DNA of 64,000 nucleotides from Armillaria gallica (GCA_037576215.1 JBANDB010000016.1:806001-870000); one strand, 5' to 3'; counted from the first letter of the stretch, positions 1 to 11,480 are shown. Numbers and translations: made by a program. Notes: a model not told the origin generated them from the sequence alone.

Positions 1-1176
1 CCATCAGTTTATAATAGGCCACCAATAATGTCCCATCAGTGGAGGATATGCCCCTGGAAAAAGGACGTCAGAGCGAAAACCGGGATCAGGCGAGAACAAT
101 GCTCATCACCATTGGGCCACGTCACCATAGATAGCAAAGAAACGCTGGAGTCTGCCGAACATAGAAGGATCGACAGTGACCGGCAGAGATACTACACGAG
201 TAGCACCCAAGCCGACTGCAGTGATTAGACCAGCCTTGAGTGTCCTTACCGTCGATTCGAAGGTTACCTTGACGCCAAAGGCATCAGTCTTTGCTTTACA
301 CTCCTCGACAAACTGCCGTGCTAGGGCGGTCGTTGGAAAGAAGGTTTTTATCCCCTGAAGTAGTGAATGAGATGCGTTTAGGAACGGGGAATGACACGCT
401 TACACGACGTCCGGCGAAGACCGTGGTGATGAAGGGTACGGTGCTGCTGTCCATATCTAAGATCAGTCGATAGCAGTCATTACGAATCTCGGGCGAAGGG
501 AATTCGGAGAAGACCACGGCTTGCGTTGCTTCTGGTCCTTCTGGGGTGTACCACTCGGGAAAGATATAATCTGATGGGATGACCTGGAGGTGTGTCGGCG
601 AGCCGCCTGTGGCCTTCAAGTCGTTGTACGCCTTGAAATATGTCAGCACAGGTCAATGATCATGTAAGCTAAACATACCTCGGCCGCCTGGTGAATATCC
701 AAAAAATGTATGTCGGCTTCTGTCTCAGCCAAGTTGAAACGCACGTCGACACCTTCGTATTTTGAAAGAGTCTGCTTGAGATCGTACTCGTTGAGGCTCT
801 GCGGGATGTTGCTCAGTCTGACAGTGCGTGTCAAATCGTATTTTACGAGCTTGGCAATCGTCGCGTCGTCCAATGGCGCGGAAGCTGATTCGTCAATCTT
901 CAACGAAAGATTTTGCACGCCATTGCTGGCTTCGACGCAGCGCCTTGCCGTGTATTCGTCGAAAAACCGGACGAGTAGATGGTCTTTTGAAGGCACGATT
1001 GCCTCTGAAGGGTTGCCTTTAATGGCTTCGATGATGCTGCCGACATCGTATCCGGATGGAAGATTTTCGACACGGACCGTGCGCTGAAGAGATGCAGACC
1101 CTGCTGCAGTTGTATAATACGCGGAAGGAAGACGGGCTGCCCGCAGACACCGAAGGGCAGATCCGATTCGCAACAT
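1..1176 (-). CDS. Four-module RRM-like protein, mitochondrial-type N-terminus (copy 1, 3' end off window)
   Basis: Partial gene; exons 1176-679, 631-404, 354-110 and 53-1, with introns of 47, 49 and 56 bp that all have GT-AG ends and keep frame. The start is the ATG at 1176 (MLRIGSALRCLRAARLPSAYY), which gives an arginine-rich, acid-poor N-terminus ending in Tyr/Thr/Ala, typical of a mitochondrial presequence. After it come two RRM-like modules, each opening with a strand such as RTVRVENLP or RTVRLSNIP and closing with a strand such as HLLVRFF. A third module spans exons 2-3 and a fourth (LITAVGLGATRVVSLP) runs on into exon 4. Canonical RNP aromatics are weak, so RNA binding is inferred from fold pattern only. 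It is the most diverged member together with the copy at 5086. Reading exon 3 without the last intron gives an early stop at 106-108, so exon 4 matters. Role unknown; an organellar RNA-binding role is an inference. Confidence 0.72.
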
Positions 1177-1324
1177 GGTGGGCCGTGACTGGGAAAAAAG
1201 GATCGAGTTCCCACGCCATCGACGCGCCTCGGGCCGACAACTTTCACTTTCCCGGGGCGGCAAGTCGGCATGTTATGCCGAATGGCTTCGGCGTCATTCT
1301 GTCGGGACGGCTCTTGATTGCATA

Positions 1325-1460
1325 CACAGCTGGGTGGTGACTATTTTGGGCGAGTCAAAATAGAATCAAAGTGCGAAATGTCGGATTGCCTCACCCAAAA
1401 TCAGCATCCCAGATTTTGATTCTATTTTGACCATCCAAAAATAGTCGCCTCCCAGCTGTG
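1325..1460. repeat. Foldback / MITE-like element with 46-bp inverted arms
   Basis: Arms 1325-1370 and 1415-1460 are reverse complements at 40 of 46 positions by direct comparison, around a 44-base spacer. The outermost bases are CACAGCTGGG and CCCAGCTGTG. The element has no coding capacity. It lies just upstream of the copy-1 RRM-like gene, so it could be a non-autonomous transposon or a transcribed hairpin. A TA dinucleotide lies directly outside the left arm and one base outside the right arm, too weak to call a target-site duplication. Confidence 0.7.
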
Positions 1461-2242
1461 ATAGCAACTTTGACGTCAGAGGAAGACCCCGAGCTGCTAT
1501 TTCAAGTTGGTTTAGAATCTTTTGATCTTAATCACAATTTACCGGGCCAATTTGGATATTATTATCTACTGCAACTTTATATAAATGCTGATATTCCCAT
1601 GGCCCGAACGCCAAAACGGTTCCACATGGCATCCTAAAAAGGCGATGAACGCCCAGTTGCATTCTCCACTACGACTTCCCCTACATAGAAATGCCCCACA
1701 TCTGGTTGTGGGGTTGTGGTGGCAGCTGTAGTACCGTCATACCGTAATTATAACCACTGAGCACCACCCCTTTCCGCCTTCGTAACTCCCCCGACAACTA
1801 GACCATCGTCTGAGGCGAGCTTCCGTTGTTGCAAACCCTTTCTGGGCGGTCTATCTTTCACGACCCACTGATTGATGAACCGTATTCGGCTCTATATTGA
1901 CATTCCGATTTCTCCGAGTCTCAGTGCTTGTCTAGTTCCTGGATTCTCACTTTTTACCCGCATCCACACTTCCAGAACCCACTTTATTCGCTGGATCGTA
2001 CTGAGCCACTTCGCAATCCCGAAGCGTTGAGCACTTTAACTCCACCCCATCTCAAAGTGGTTAACGAAGCCAGCCCATATATATTCCACGGCAGCGCATC
2101 GAATACATGATTAGAATAACGTATGTGTTGAGCGCTCTACAGGCAGAATGTTCCGTGCAAAGAAGGTGGGTATCGAAATACTGGTAAACTAAAAAGAGAT
2201 AGTCCAATGAGTGTCCATAGTCCCAAAAGTAATAAGTGTGTT
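1461..2242. other. Intergenic region, no gene seen
   Basis: AT-rich spacer between the foldback element and the 3' end of the tetraspanin gene. It only has short non-conserved frames. I see no RNA gene or repeat here. Confidence 0.5.
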
Positions 2243-3575
2243 TTAATGTGGATAGGCTCCCTCCGGTGGTGGCCTGGCCCCGACAGAATCGTATTTGTTA
2301 TGTGTGGCAGACGAAGATACAGCACTGGCGTATGGCATGTTAACCATACCGCCATCAAGATTGAGATTGGAACGAGAGCGGGAGATAACGTCCGTCGCGA
2401 TCTCCTCGCCGTACTGCTCTGCCAGTTTACTGCAAAAAAGGGTGTCAGGAAATCATTTTGAAGGACAATAAAACGACGCACTTTGCATAGTTATCCATAA
2501 TAACGGCCATACTGTTCATGCTCAGTCGATACGCCTTGGGCATCATACCCTTGCCGAACCTGTACGTGACATGGTTCGAGCAGAGAAGTCCAGCAACGAT
2601 AATGAAAAGCTGGGGGGCAACGAGGATGAAACTGATGGTGTACCAGCGCTTGAGCACCTGACGCTGGAACTTGAGATAGTCACTCTTGCATCCTGGCAAC
2701 ACCGAGCGAGCATAACACGTCTGAGAGACGGTCGCCTCGACGAACGGGCTGTAGTAGCCGCAGCACCCAAGTTGGTTCTGAATCCGCTGCCTGCCCTCCG
2801 GACCGAGATCCTGGGACCACTGCTGGTTGACCTTGCCCTCGAGATTGAGTTCCCGTCGCTTGTAGGTGATGTACCCCGGCGCGGTGTTGAACGCAAAAAC
2901 GATCCAGAGCAGGAAGGCATACACGGCGAGGAAGGACCGATTGTTAAGCAGGATGCCCGCCCATCCGATGATGGACGTCAGAATTCCCAGACAGGCAGCG
3001 ATGGTCGAGACGATGAGCTCTGGCCGATTCCCAACGCGAACGATGTCGGCGTTGGCCCAGAGGTTGAACCACGTCAGCAGCAGGCAGATGAGACCGACGA
3101 TGGAATAGCAGGTAAGAACCAAGTTTGCGACGAACAGCGTCCATTTGAACCTGTTCCAGCGCAGTTTCTTGGCGAATCTCGACCTGCCATCCCTGCCACC
3201 GAACCAACCGCTGGTAACACCGTCGTAGTCCTCGTCTGCCTCGCCAGGCATCCTCGCCTCTCCCGACCTGAAAGCCTCGACTCCCCCTCCTCGCTTGGGG
3301 ACGTTCAACGCTGCGCTCTTTTGTTTCCGTCTCCGTGGGCCTGGCTGCAGCAACGTGTGGGAAAACTTGGTCGGCTGGTAGTTGACGCTCAGCGAGACGT
3401 TCGACTGGCTCTCCAATAACTGGGATTTGGGCCTGAAGACATCTGCACTTCCCGGTCGTATCGACGAGCTCGATGAGCCTGGCGGTGACGAAGACGAGAC
3501 AAAGGGCGCATTGGGTGGGTTCAGTGGGTTCATTTCTTCAAGAAAATGGCGGGTAGAGGTGTCGTGGGACGACAC
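2243..3575 (-). CDS. Tetraspanin-family membrane protein
   Basis: Two exons, 3575-2482 and 2429-2243, separated by a 52 bp GT-AG intron; 426 residues. The first 130 or so residues are Ser/Pro-rich and cytosolic in character. Then come three closely spaced hydrophobic segments (FVANLVLTCYSIVGLICLLL; LIVSTIAACLGILTSIIGWA; FLAVYAFLLWIVFAFNTA), an extracellular loop with the tetraspanin signature CCGYYSP and further cysteines, and a fourth segment (ISFILVAPQLFIIVAGLLC). The C-terminal tail is about 90 residues. Four membrane segments plus a CCG loop with paired cysteines is the defining tetraspanin arrangement; fungal members act in polarised growth and in appressorium or clamp biology. The long N-terminal tail is typical of basidiomycete forms as I recall them. 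The exon 2 tail, ending PPPEGAYPH, is disordered. Subfamily not assigned. Confidence 0.85.
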
Positions 3576-3605
3576 CGACGTTGGCCGTGAAGGACTGCGC
3601 AGTAT

Positions 3606-5085
3606 TTAGTGCCGGTGGTAGGTACCAACAGAAGAAAATCGCTTACATCTCCATCTATATGTACCGACGATGAGGGTAGGAGCCAAAAGGGTCATGCGGG
3701 TACAGTTACCGGATTTGGACTGTTCCGTCCGGCCCCACTGCTGAGGTACGTCGACCATACTCGTTGCATGTAAACTTGCTGGAGAGTTCACTATGGTGGA
3801 AGAGATTTACGACAGCTGGAGAAGAAGTGGGGGGGGGGGGGCTTCAATTTATTTCACTCTCAGCGCAGTCCTCAGCTCAAATGGAAACATTCCGTCCGAC
3901 ATCGGCCGCAGCAGAACTCACCCTCTCTACCCCCTTGGAGGATCAATTTCGAACCAAAGTTACAATTTTTGGTGTCACTTTTCATCATAGAGAAAATGAT
4001 TATTGATAATTTTCCGAAGAAGTTCGGAAGTTGACTTTATAGTAAGTCCACGTTAGTCTTCTTGGCAATCTACAACATTTCCGCAGTCCGTCAGCTGTTG
4101 ATGGCGCCAACCGGACATGCGATGGGGCATATGGACGTTACTCTCATCCCAGAGTGGCGCACGGAGTCACCGAGCAGTCAACGTTCGTTCATGGTATACA
4201 ATTAAGTTACGGAAGGAATAAGAAGTGGCCGATAGCCAGTGAGGTCTTCAGTCTTGGCGGCACATTATGAAAGGCTAGGCATGTGCGTAAATTATATGAA
4301 GCACCAATCATAGTGAGCTATAATTGAAACTGCCTATCGTTCATCGACATCTCCCTGAAAATTGCAATGAATCTAGGAACCAAAAGAGTGAACAGGCCTC
4401 TGTTGACTGTAAATCAACCTGGAGCCTGGAGGGTAAAGCTGACTGCTCGTAAGTAGTATTGCTGGGGAAACATTAAAGCGCCACGAAGCAGTATCCAACC
4501 GGTAAAACAGATTCTAATTTCCAGCTTCCATAACAACGTTTAGCATCAAGATCGGGTACCCACCCAAGCAGAAAATTGCAGCCTTCTTGTGACAAACATC
4601 ATGCGTCGACTGGAAAAATGAACGATACGCTATCAAACCCTCTCATCTGATCGTTGGCAGAAGATAATCAATTGATATCGGCCGGCGCATTTTTAAGAAC
4701 GAAGGCAGGCCTGTCTTACCTTCCGGAAGGAGTATAAAATATAATTCCCATGAACCGAGCTGGAAATACTGGGAAACGTGAGATATATGGGTCAGCTCGA
4801 AAGATGTAAAGTATGGTAAACTCTGGCAACCACTCTATCAAGACTCGAGTACAGCATTCAGAAGTTTAGCTGCAGCGCTTTTTTATAAAAATAATGTAGC
4901 TGGTACTCGATTCCCACCAGACTTTTTTCACCGTGATTGTTTTCGGGGAAGGAGGGAACTTGGAGAGAACGAAGGCGTTCATCGACTGTTTGGGATGCGT
5001 GTGAAGATATCCCCGCTTTGAGTATTCGGACCGGGAGCCGGAGCGCGTCTATGGCGTGGGAAACGAACTTATTTTGCAGTCAAAC
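3606..5085. other. Intergenic region with a 13-base G run
   Basis: About 1.5 kb with no supportable gene. Positions 3829-3841 are thirteen consecutive G. At 3995-4041 there are small imperfect hairpins. The last 130 bases before 5086 contain an upstream ATG at 5051 that is also present ahead of the copy-1 RRM-like gene. Confidence 0.5.
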
Positions 5086-6388
5086 ATGTTCCGAGCTGGT
5101 CCCGCCCTTCGCCGTCTGCAGATATCTCGTATTCCTTCTGCATCCTACGCTACCACAACAGAATTACCTTCTCTCCACCGCACTGTCCGCGTCGACAACC
5201 TCCCAGAAGGATTCAATGCCAACAGTATCGTCGACACTATCAAAGCCAGCCCGGCAGAGAAGATAATACCTTCGAAAGACCACCTCCTTGTCCGGTTTTT
5301 CGATGAAGGAACGGCGAAGCGCTGTGTTGAGGCGAATAAAAAACAAAAAGACTTTTCGCTGAGGATCGACGATTCGACGTCCCCCCCGGTGACCCCCGAC
5401 ACTGTCGCTATGCTCGCCAAATACAGTGCCACACGGTCGATAGAGCTGCGCAATGTACCAGAGAGCTTCACGGAATACCAATTCGTCGAGATTCTTTCCA
5501 AGTACGATGGAGCCCTCTGCACCCATTTTGACAGATCCGGGGGCCTCATCGAAGCACAGTTTTTGGATATACACCAGGCGTACAGGGTGAGTAGCCCTGC
5601 GAGTTTGTTTTTTCCTCGCATGAGCTGACCTTGGAAGTAGGCTCACGTGGACTTTGTAGAGGCAGGAGTACGGCCAACGTTCGTGGACAGCGAGAGCTCG
5701 ATATATCCAGAATGGTATTCAAAGCAGGATACGCAACCAAATCTAAAACGTCTCGTCAAGATCTCGGGCCTGGATAACCCCCAGATAAGACGACTCTGCA
5801 TCGGCTGGACAAACAACTATGATAAAGTGCCTTCTGCTTCATACATTGTCTCCCGTATTGGCGGTAAAAATGTTTGTCTATTCCGTCTCGTCGTCCAGTC
5901 ATAAAAATCTGACATTTTCCCTAGGACCTACTCCTCTACTTCCCGACATCGAGCTTGGCCCGGAAATTTGTCAGGGAATTCGAGCCCTTGACGAAAGGGA
6001 GATGCCAACTGTCCCTTGAGGCCACCGAACGGCCCATCGCTCGCGGTGTGGTGACTGCCCTCGGCTTGGGTGCGCGGCGGCTTGTCTCTCTTCCGTTCCC
6101 CGAGGATCTGTCAGATGTCAAGCGAAAACAGCTTGCTAGCTTCTTCTTCCGGTTCGGACGACTAGACTCCAGGTTCGTCGTTCTGCGCCTCTGTCTTTAG
6201 GATTTTCTGCTTACCTCGTTTCTCACAGGAATCTGATCGTCTCTGAAGGACAGTTGACGGTTCCTTTTGCCAATATTATTGGTGCTACGAGCTTCGTTCA
6301 TGGGATGTATCATGGTTTGAAGGACCGGCCACCAGCTGAGCTTCAGGAAGTTCGTCCCACCTTCTTTGGAGCTCATCACTTGGCATGA
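5086..6388 (+). CDS. Four-module RRM-like protein, mitochondrial-type N-terminus (copy 2)
   Basis: Complete four-exon gene: 5086-5586, 5641-5871, 5925-6172, 6229-6388; 379 residues. The chosen start MFRAGPALRRLQISRIPSAS gives an Arg-rich presequence like the other copies. Modules: RTVRVDNLPEGF to HLLVRFFDEGTAKRC (residues about 28-85), RSIELRNVPESF to AQFLDIHQAY (about 118-165), RLVKISGLDNPQIRR through LLLYFPTSSLARKFVREF, and GVVTALGLGARRLVSLPFP to the C-terminus. Exon 2 is read to a GTTTGT donor because this alone keeps frame with exon 3; a nearer GTAAAA donor would shift it. Intron positions match those of the other copies, so they share an ancestor. The upstream ATG at 5051 opens a short frame overlapping the true start. 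RNA binding and mitochondrial location are inferences from pattern, not proven. Confidence 0.78.
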
Positions 6389-7171
6389 TCTGCTTCGAGC
6401 ATTAGTGATTTGAAATATATTCTATGGGCCCCGGGAGTCTCCTTTTGTCAATGCTGAGAGTTACTTTCTGAAGACAGATCGTTACGCTAAATGACAGATC
6501 AGTGAGAAGACGTTTCATACGGATGGTGATATTTACACTTCAATGAACATTCTATGGATCACATCTGATGCATAGACCTGATGCATTTGAATCACCGTCG
6601 TAACGGAGTGGTTGACTAGTGATTGCGGGATCCGGTAGGGTAGGTTGGAGAATGTAGCGCTATATGGCGTCTCGCCATTGTCTGTCCCGCCGCCGCCCAT
6701 TGTCGAGTACCGAAAGTCATCTTAGTGGTCGTTAATTTTATCCCACGAGTTCGGCACGTACAAGTTTTCTGGAATCCTGAACAAGCCGGGTACTACATAG
6801 GTCTTGATGTTGGTGGTACCGACCCAAAGTTCCAATCAGGATGTTGTGGCCAATACTGGTGTTCATTGCCACTTCAGGATGTGTACAACATTTTTCTTTC
6901 GTAAACTGAATGATACGCCTGATGGTCAACCAGGAAACCGCAGAGGCAAGGCTGGTCCAGCGTTCAACACGCATGGCGTGCGCTATATACACAAACTCGT
7001 GCCTCATACTCATTTGAAGTATCGCCTCCTAAAGAAACTATTCTATATCTCTTTCTTGCGATCACCTCATTGCAGCTCTGTTCATACTATCGGACAACCT
7101 AAATCGCTATAAAAGACATAAAGAATCTTGCTTGTATTCCGTAGTAAAAGACACTTTCAACTATATAGTCA
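6389..7171. other. Intergenic region, no gene seen
   Basis: Convergent spacer between the copy-2 RRM-like gene and the oxidoreductase gene. Only short frames without splice or motif support are present. Confidence 0.5.
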
Positions 7172-8514
7172 TCACTCGTCTGACACTTTGATCAACAACT
7201 TTCCGGTGGTTTTCCCGCTCGTCAAATCTTTCTGGGCCTGTTGGACAGCCTCCGCTGTGAAAGGATACTCTTTAAAGATATTGATCTTAAAAGTTCCCTT
7301 CGAGATGAGGTCAAAGACTCCGGTGGAATAGTGATACGCTTCTTCTGGTGTCACCATATAGTTACCCATTCTAGAAATAAGAAGACACCTTAGTAAGAAA
7401 ACCCCTCGCAGAAAAAAGACATACGTAGGGCGCAGAAGGGTGAAATTTCCGCTCCCGAGCACATAGGGAGACTTTGGTGGAACGGCACCAGACGCGTTAC
7501 CGACAGACACCAGTGTGCCTTTGCGCCGCAGCAGTTTCAAATTGTTATCAAATCTTTAGCCAATCAGTAGAATCAGATGCGAGAGAAAGTGATAACAACG
7601 TACGTGTCTTTCCCAACCCCGTCGAAGACTGCATGAACACCTTCGCCCTTAGTTATCTCAAGTACACGTTCAACCGTATCCTCGACAGGATAAAGAATAA
7701 CATGATCGGCGCCATTTGCTTTAGCAAACTCAGCCTTTTCTTTCGTCGATGTGGTACCGATAACGGTGGCCCCCCGATGCTTCGCGAGCTGAGTCATGAG
7801 TAAACCAAGGCCTCCAGCTACCGTGTGTATAAGAATGATATCGCCTTGTTTGACGTTGTACGCTTCAGTGAAGAAGGTCAGAGCCGTTAGAGCCTGTACA
7901 CCACCCGCGGCTGCAACATTGGTCTCGATAGAGTCCGGCACGGCGTGTGCCTTTGTCCATGAGACTGAGAGGTAAGTTGCATGTGACCCTAACCCATACT
8001 TCATTATTTCCATCAATGATCTTGGGCTGATGAGAATATGATACTTACAACGAGAACTTTACTGCCGATTGTATAGTTCCGCTTCTTATAATTGGGATCG
8101 TTCAGAACGTTTTCATCCGTGGGAAGAGCAAGGACAGTCCCGGATGCTTCTGTTCCCAAGACAGCAGGAAACTCTTTGATGGGGTATAGTCCTTTCCTGT
8201 TATGAAGAGAAGTGAGATGCGATAACGGTAGGAGAGAACATTGGATTACAGACCGGTAATATGTATCAATGAAATTGACACCAAAGTAATCCACCTAACA
8301 GAAATAAGGAGATGATTCTGAAGTATGCTTGAAAAAGACATACTTTTACAACGATGTCTCCAGGGTTGACTCTCGGAAAAGGTAATGTAACCTTCTCAAT
8401 GACATCGAAGTCTCCTGTCTGAAGCCGGAGCCATTGAGCGAGGTCTTGTCGTGAAGAACTTACGAAACTTGCCTTAGATATAGCGACTGCCTTTATGGTG
8501 GTTGGTAGAGACAT
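7172..8514 (-). CDS. NADPH:quinone oxidoreductase (zeta-crystallin-like, MDR superfamily)
   Basis: Six exons, 8514-8344, 8294-8254, 8196-8049, 7998-7604, 7553-7425 and 7370-7172; 360 residues, the usual size for the family. The catalytic N-terminal fold shows DYFGVNFIDTYYR followed by GLYPIKEFPAVLGTEASG, the classic quinone-reductase region. The nucleotide-binding fold has VAGGLGLLMTQLAKHRGATV with the AxxGxxG loop, then VFDGVGKDTF and GTLVSVGNASGAVPP. It lacks the zinc-ligand residues of alcohol dehydrogenases, as expected of quinone reductases. The enzyme should reduce quinones with NADPH in the cytosol. Exon 4 begins at an AAG acceptor (7999-8000), which is the only phase-consistent choice. 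An in-frame ATG 13 codons upstream (8553) is possible. It is divergent to the P450 gene, so shared regulation is plausible. Confidence 0.9.
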
Positions 8515-8854
8515 GGCAATAGAGGAAGTGAAGGAAGTCGTGGAATTGTACAAGAAATGGAATCAATTGCGATTGAATTGCGATCTATGCGTGACGTCAG
8601 CGTCAGATTCGGCGATCACCTTTATGTAAGCGGAGATTTATCCCCCTTTAGGAATGAGTCCGAAACTCCGTTTGTGCGACAGTCATGTGTGAGCCTCGTC
8701 CGACGGCTCAGGACAGAAGAAGCAGAGGCGTACCTTCTTCCCTTACCGTCGTGGTTCTCATGATTGGCGGTGGATCGAATTTAATGCGCCGTCTAGCAAT
8801 ATAAGACTGCCATAACTAAGACAGTCATGCAGCAACTGCCAACGGTGTATTACC
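8515..8854. promoter_or_regulatory. Bidirectional promoter region of quinone reductase and P450 genes
   Basis: 340 bp separates the two divergent start codons. A TATA-like ATATAAG lies near 8800, about 55 bases before the P450 ATG. No recognised operator was found. Shared control of a P450 and a redox enzyme is a reasonable inference only. Confidence 0.4.
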
Positions 8855-10847
8855 ATGTCTTTGGAAATTTTCGCTCAGTCTAGGGATATCACTATTGCGA
8901 CTGTCATCTTCGTTCTCACCCTCGGCGTCGTCCTTCATTCTCGATTATACAAACGTTCTGCATTCCCCCTGCCACCAGGTCCTCCTAGCGATTCCATCTT
9001 TGGTGCTTCGTTCAAATCAGAATTGTACGTCTCCCAATTAGAAACAGTCTTGTATTTCTGACGAAACCCCAGTTTTTATCGCCATTTTGAACGATGGACT
9101 CAAGAATACGGCCCAGTGTTCTCTTTCAGGCAAGGTCTGCAGATCGTCGTTGTCATCGGACGATACCAAGCTGCCGTTGATATAATGGAGAAGGAAGGAG
9201 CCTCCCTTGTCGACCGTCCCCGGTCCATCTCCGCGGGGGAAACTTTGTCCGGGGGTATGCGTACGCTTCTTACTCCGGCAGGGGATCGATTCAAAAAGAT
9301 GCGAAGGTTATCATTTATCACAAGTACAATCTAATATGCTCATCATCGTGGCATTTACAGGGCCCTCCACTCACACCTTCAGCCAAGGAGTATTACATCG
9401 TATTGGCCTATCCTTATGAAAAATGCAAAGCAAAACCTTCTAGATATCACCGAAAATCCGGATAGACATCAAGATCACGCAAAGCGGTACGTCTCTTGGA
9501 TGCTCTATGGTATTTATAGTGTTCGACGGTCACCGATGTCAGGTATGCAGTCGCTGTCGTGATGGGTCTGGCATACGGGAAAGTACCACCCTCGTTTGAG
9601 GATCCCGAAGTCCAGGCTGTCAACCGCTGTTTGACCACCCTCGGATTAACGATGCGCACCGGTGCCTGGAAGGTCGACATCCTTCCTTTACTTAAGCGAG
9701 TCCTGAATTATATTGCAAGTTGCATTTCATTCCTGACTCTCTTGGTTTAGATACGTGCCAGGCTATCTGAAACCTCTGAAGGACGCTCATACGGTAGAAT
9801 TGGGTCTCTTCAAGGGCTTGTTGCAAGAAGTTAGAGATCAAATCGTGAGGGTAACACGGTGCACTTGTATTCTAATGCTAATGATTATTAGAGACGAGGT
9901 GACGAAGTCAAGCCGTCATTTGGGAAGTACCTAATTGAGCGACAGACCGAGCTCGAGCTCGATGATAACGAGACTGCTTATCTTACCGGAAGTATGTTCG
10001 GTGCAGGAAGTGATACGACAGCATCGGCTATAAGCATAGCTGTCATGGCTGCGGCCTGCCATCCTGATGCGCAAAGAAAAGTTCAAGAAGAGCTGGACTC
10101 CGTCATTGGGAAAGACAGGCGTAAATATCCTCTTTCCTTTATCTCCCCACGTATACTGATGCTGCTTTATTAGCACCTACATTTGCCGACCGCGATTCTC
10201 TTCCTCAGACAATGGCTTTCGTATTAGAGACCTTTAGGTGGAGACCAGTTACATCTGGCGGCTTTCCGCATAAGGCCACCAAGGACATCATTTGGGTAAG
10301 TGCATTCTATCATCAATGCATCGACGTAGCTGAGAGATGATAAATAGAATAATTACTGTATTCCCAAAGGCACCACCGTCATTGGAAATGTATGGTACGC
10401 TTCGAAGACACTCTGTGCAATCCCACACTTCTTGACTGTGGCCAAAGGTCCGTCAACCGAGATCCTGTCTACTTCCCAGAACCAGAAGCATTTGATCCCC
10501 AACGTTGGATCGGTGAAGACGGAACGCTGAGAGACGATGTCCGAACGTTCCCTTTTGGATTCGGGCGACGGTGCGCCCGTCTGTACTCATTTCTTGAGCT
10601 TTCGTTGACATGTAACCACAATAGTGTATGTCCCGGTCAGCATCTGGCCACTGCTTCGACGTACCTCAACACTTCGTTGACGCTTTGGGCGTTCAACGTT
10701 AGGGAAGATGAGAAAGATAAGATAGACGTGTTGGCTTTTACGGAGAGTGCTAATGCCCATCCGATGCCGTTCAAGGTGGTATTTGAGCCGCGCCTGCCAG
10801 GGGGATGGGAGGGAGTGAAGGAGGCTTTTGAGGCATACGGCATGTAA
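8855..10847 (+). CDS. Cytochrome P450 monooxygenase (one non-canonical intron)
   Basis: Ten exons: 8855-9024, 9073-9306, 9361-9486, 9543-9698, 9751-9844, 9892-10120, 10174-10295, 10348-10394, 10448-10570, 10625-10847; about 507 residues. N-terminal membrane anchor (ITIATVIFVLTLGVVL) then the proline hinge FPLPPGPPS. The I-helix oxygen-binding motif reads AGSDTTAS, the K-helix ExxR is ETFRWRP, and the PERF-like region is FDPQRW. The heme loop FGFGRRVCPGQ, with the thiolate Cys, is rebuilt across the last intron. These are all the core residues of a microsomal class II P450. Eight introns are GT-AG; the one at 9699-9750 has no phase-compatible GT-AG pair (AG at its start, or GA at its end). So the gene either carries a one-base indel or is misassembled there. 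Substrate unknown; the divergent quinone reductase neighbour hints at oxidative metabolism. Confidence 0.85.
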
Positions 10848-11360
10848 ATGCGTATTCTGGGAAACTTGTGGATAGTGTTAACATAATATTTGTATTCGCC
10901 TATGCCATTGGAATCAATAATGAATATTGCTAAGTCTATGCTACCTAATAACATACTTATATCGGTCAGAGGAGATCATTGGCAGCTAGTGAGTCCTGCG
11001 ACGATATGCACCATTCTCAGAATAGCCATTGTTCCACTCAGTATCCCGCTCATCGGGATTACCCGTCCGACCCATCCCACTGTGAACTGGATATTGTTAT
11101 GGATATCGTGCCTTTTTCGGCTAGTGTACGAGTCAACATATGCCTCCTCTCGGCCTTCTCGGCCTTGACCTCGGCTTACTAGTACTTTCTCTTAATTTCT
11201 CCTTTCTTCTTCCAAACACTAGAATATAACGGAACATTGTGGAATATTAATGACTCGAAACCCTAGTATATAAACATTGTCTGTACTACTTAGATCTTAA
11301 TCTAATTTCACTACTCTTCAACATCCACTTAACTGTGTGATTTAAGCATCTTTGATCGGT
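10848..11360. other. Intergenic region, possible LTR or transposon remnant
   Basis: No gene seen. The stretch from about 11095 contains pyrimidine-rich blocks and, near 11265, a TATA-like TAGTATATAAACATTG followed by a transcribed-leader-like segment that runs into the hairpin repeats at 11361. This resembles a solo long terminal repeat, but no second repeat copy or target duplication is visible. Confidence 0.25.
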
Positions 11361-11480
11361 TACGCCCAGCGCTTGCCAGTCAATTGCTTCCCGACTACGC
11401 CTAGCGCTTGTCGGAAACCCTGTCAGTTACGCCTAGCGCTTGCTGACGCCCTCGTTAACTACGCCTAGCGCTTGTTAGCA
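11361..11480. repeat. Four hairpin repeats with conserved loop and covarying stems
   Basis: The core TACGCCTAGCGCTTG (first copy TACGCCCAGCGCTTG) occurs four times, starting at 11361, 11396, 11428 and 11460, at periods of 35, 32 and 32 bases. The flanks of copies 2-4 pair with each other but differ between copies: CGAC with GTCG, TCAG with CTGA, and TAAC with GTTA; copy 1 has only GG with CC. So each unit can form a stem of about 4-5 bp closing a conserved 14-15 base loop, while the stem sequence changes in compensating fashion. See the finding on this element. Confidence 0.7.

Noticed and set aside
2571..3419. 282-codon plus-strand frame
   Set aside because: Antisense to the tetraspanin exon, whose motifs and splicing are convincing.
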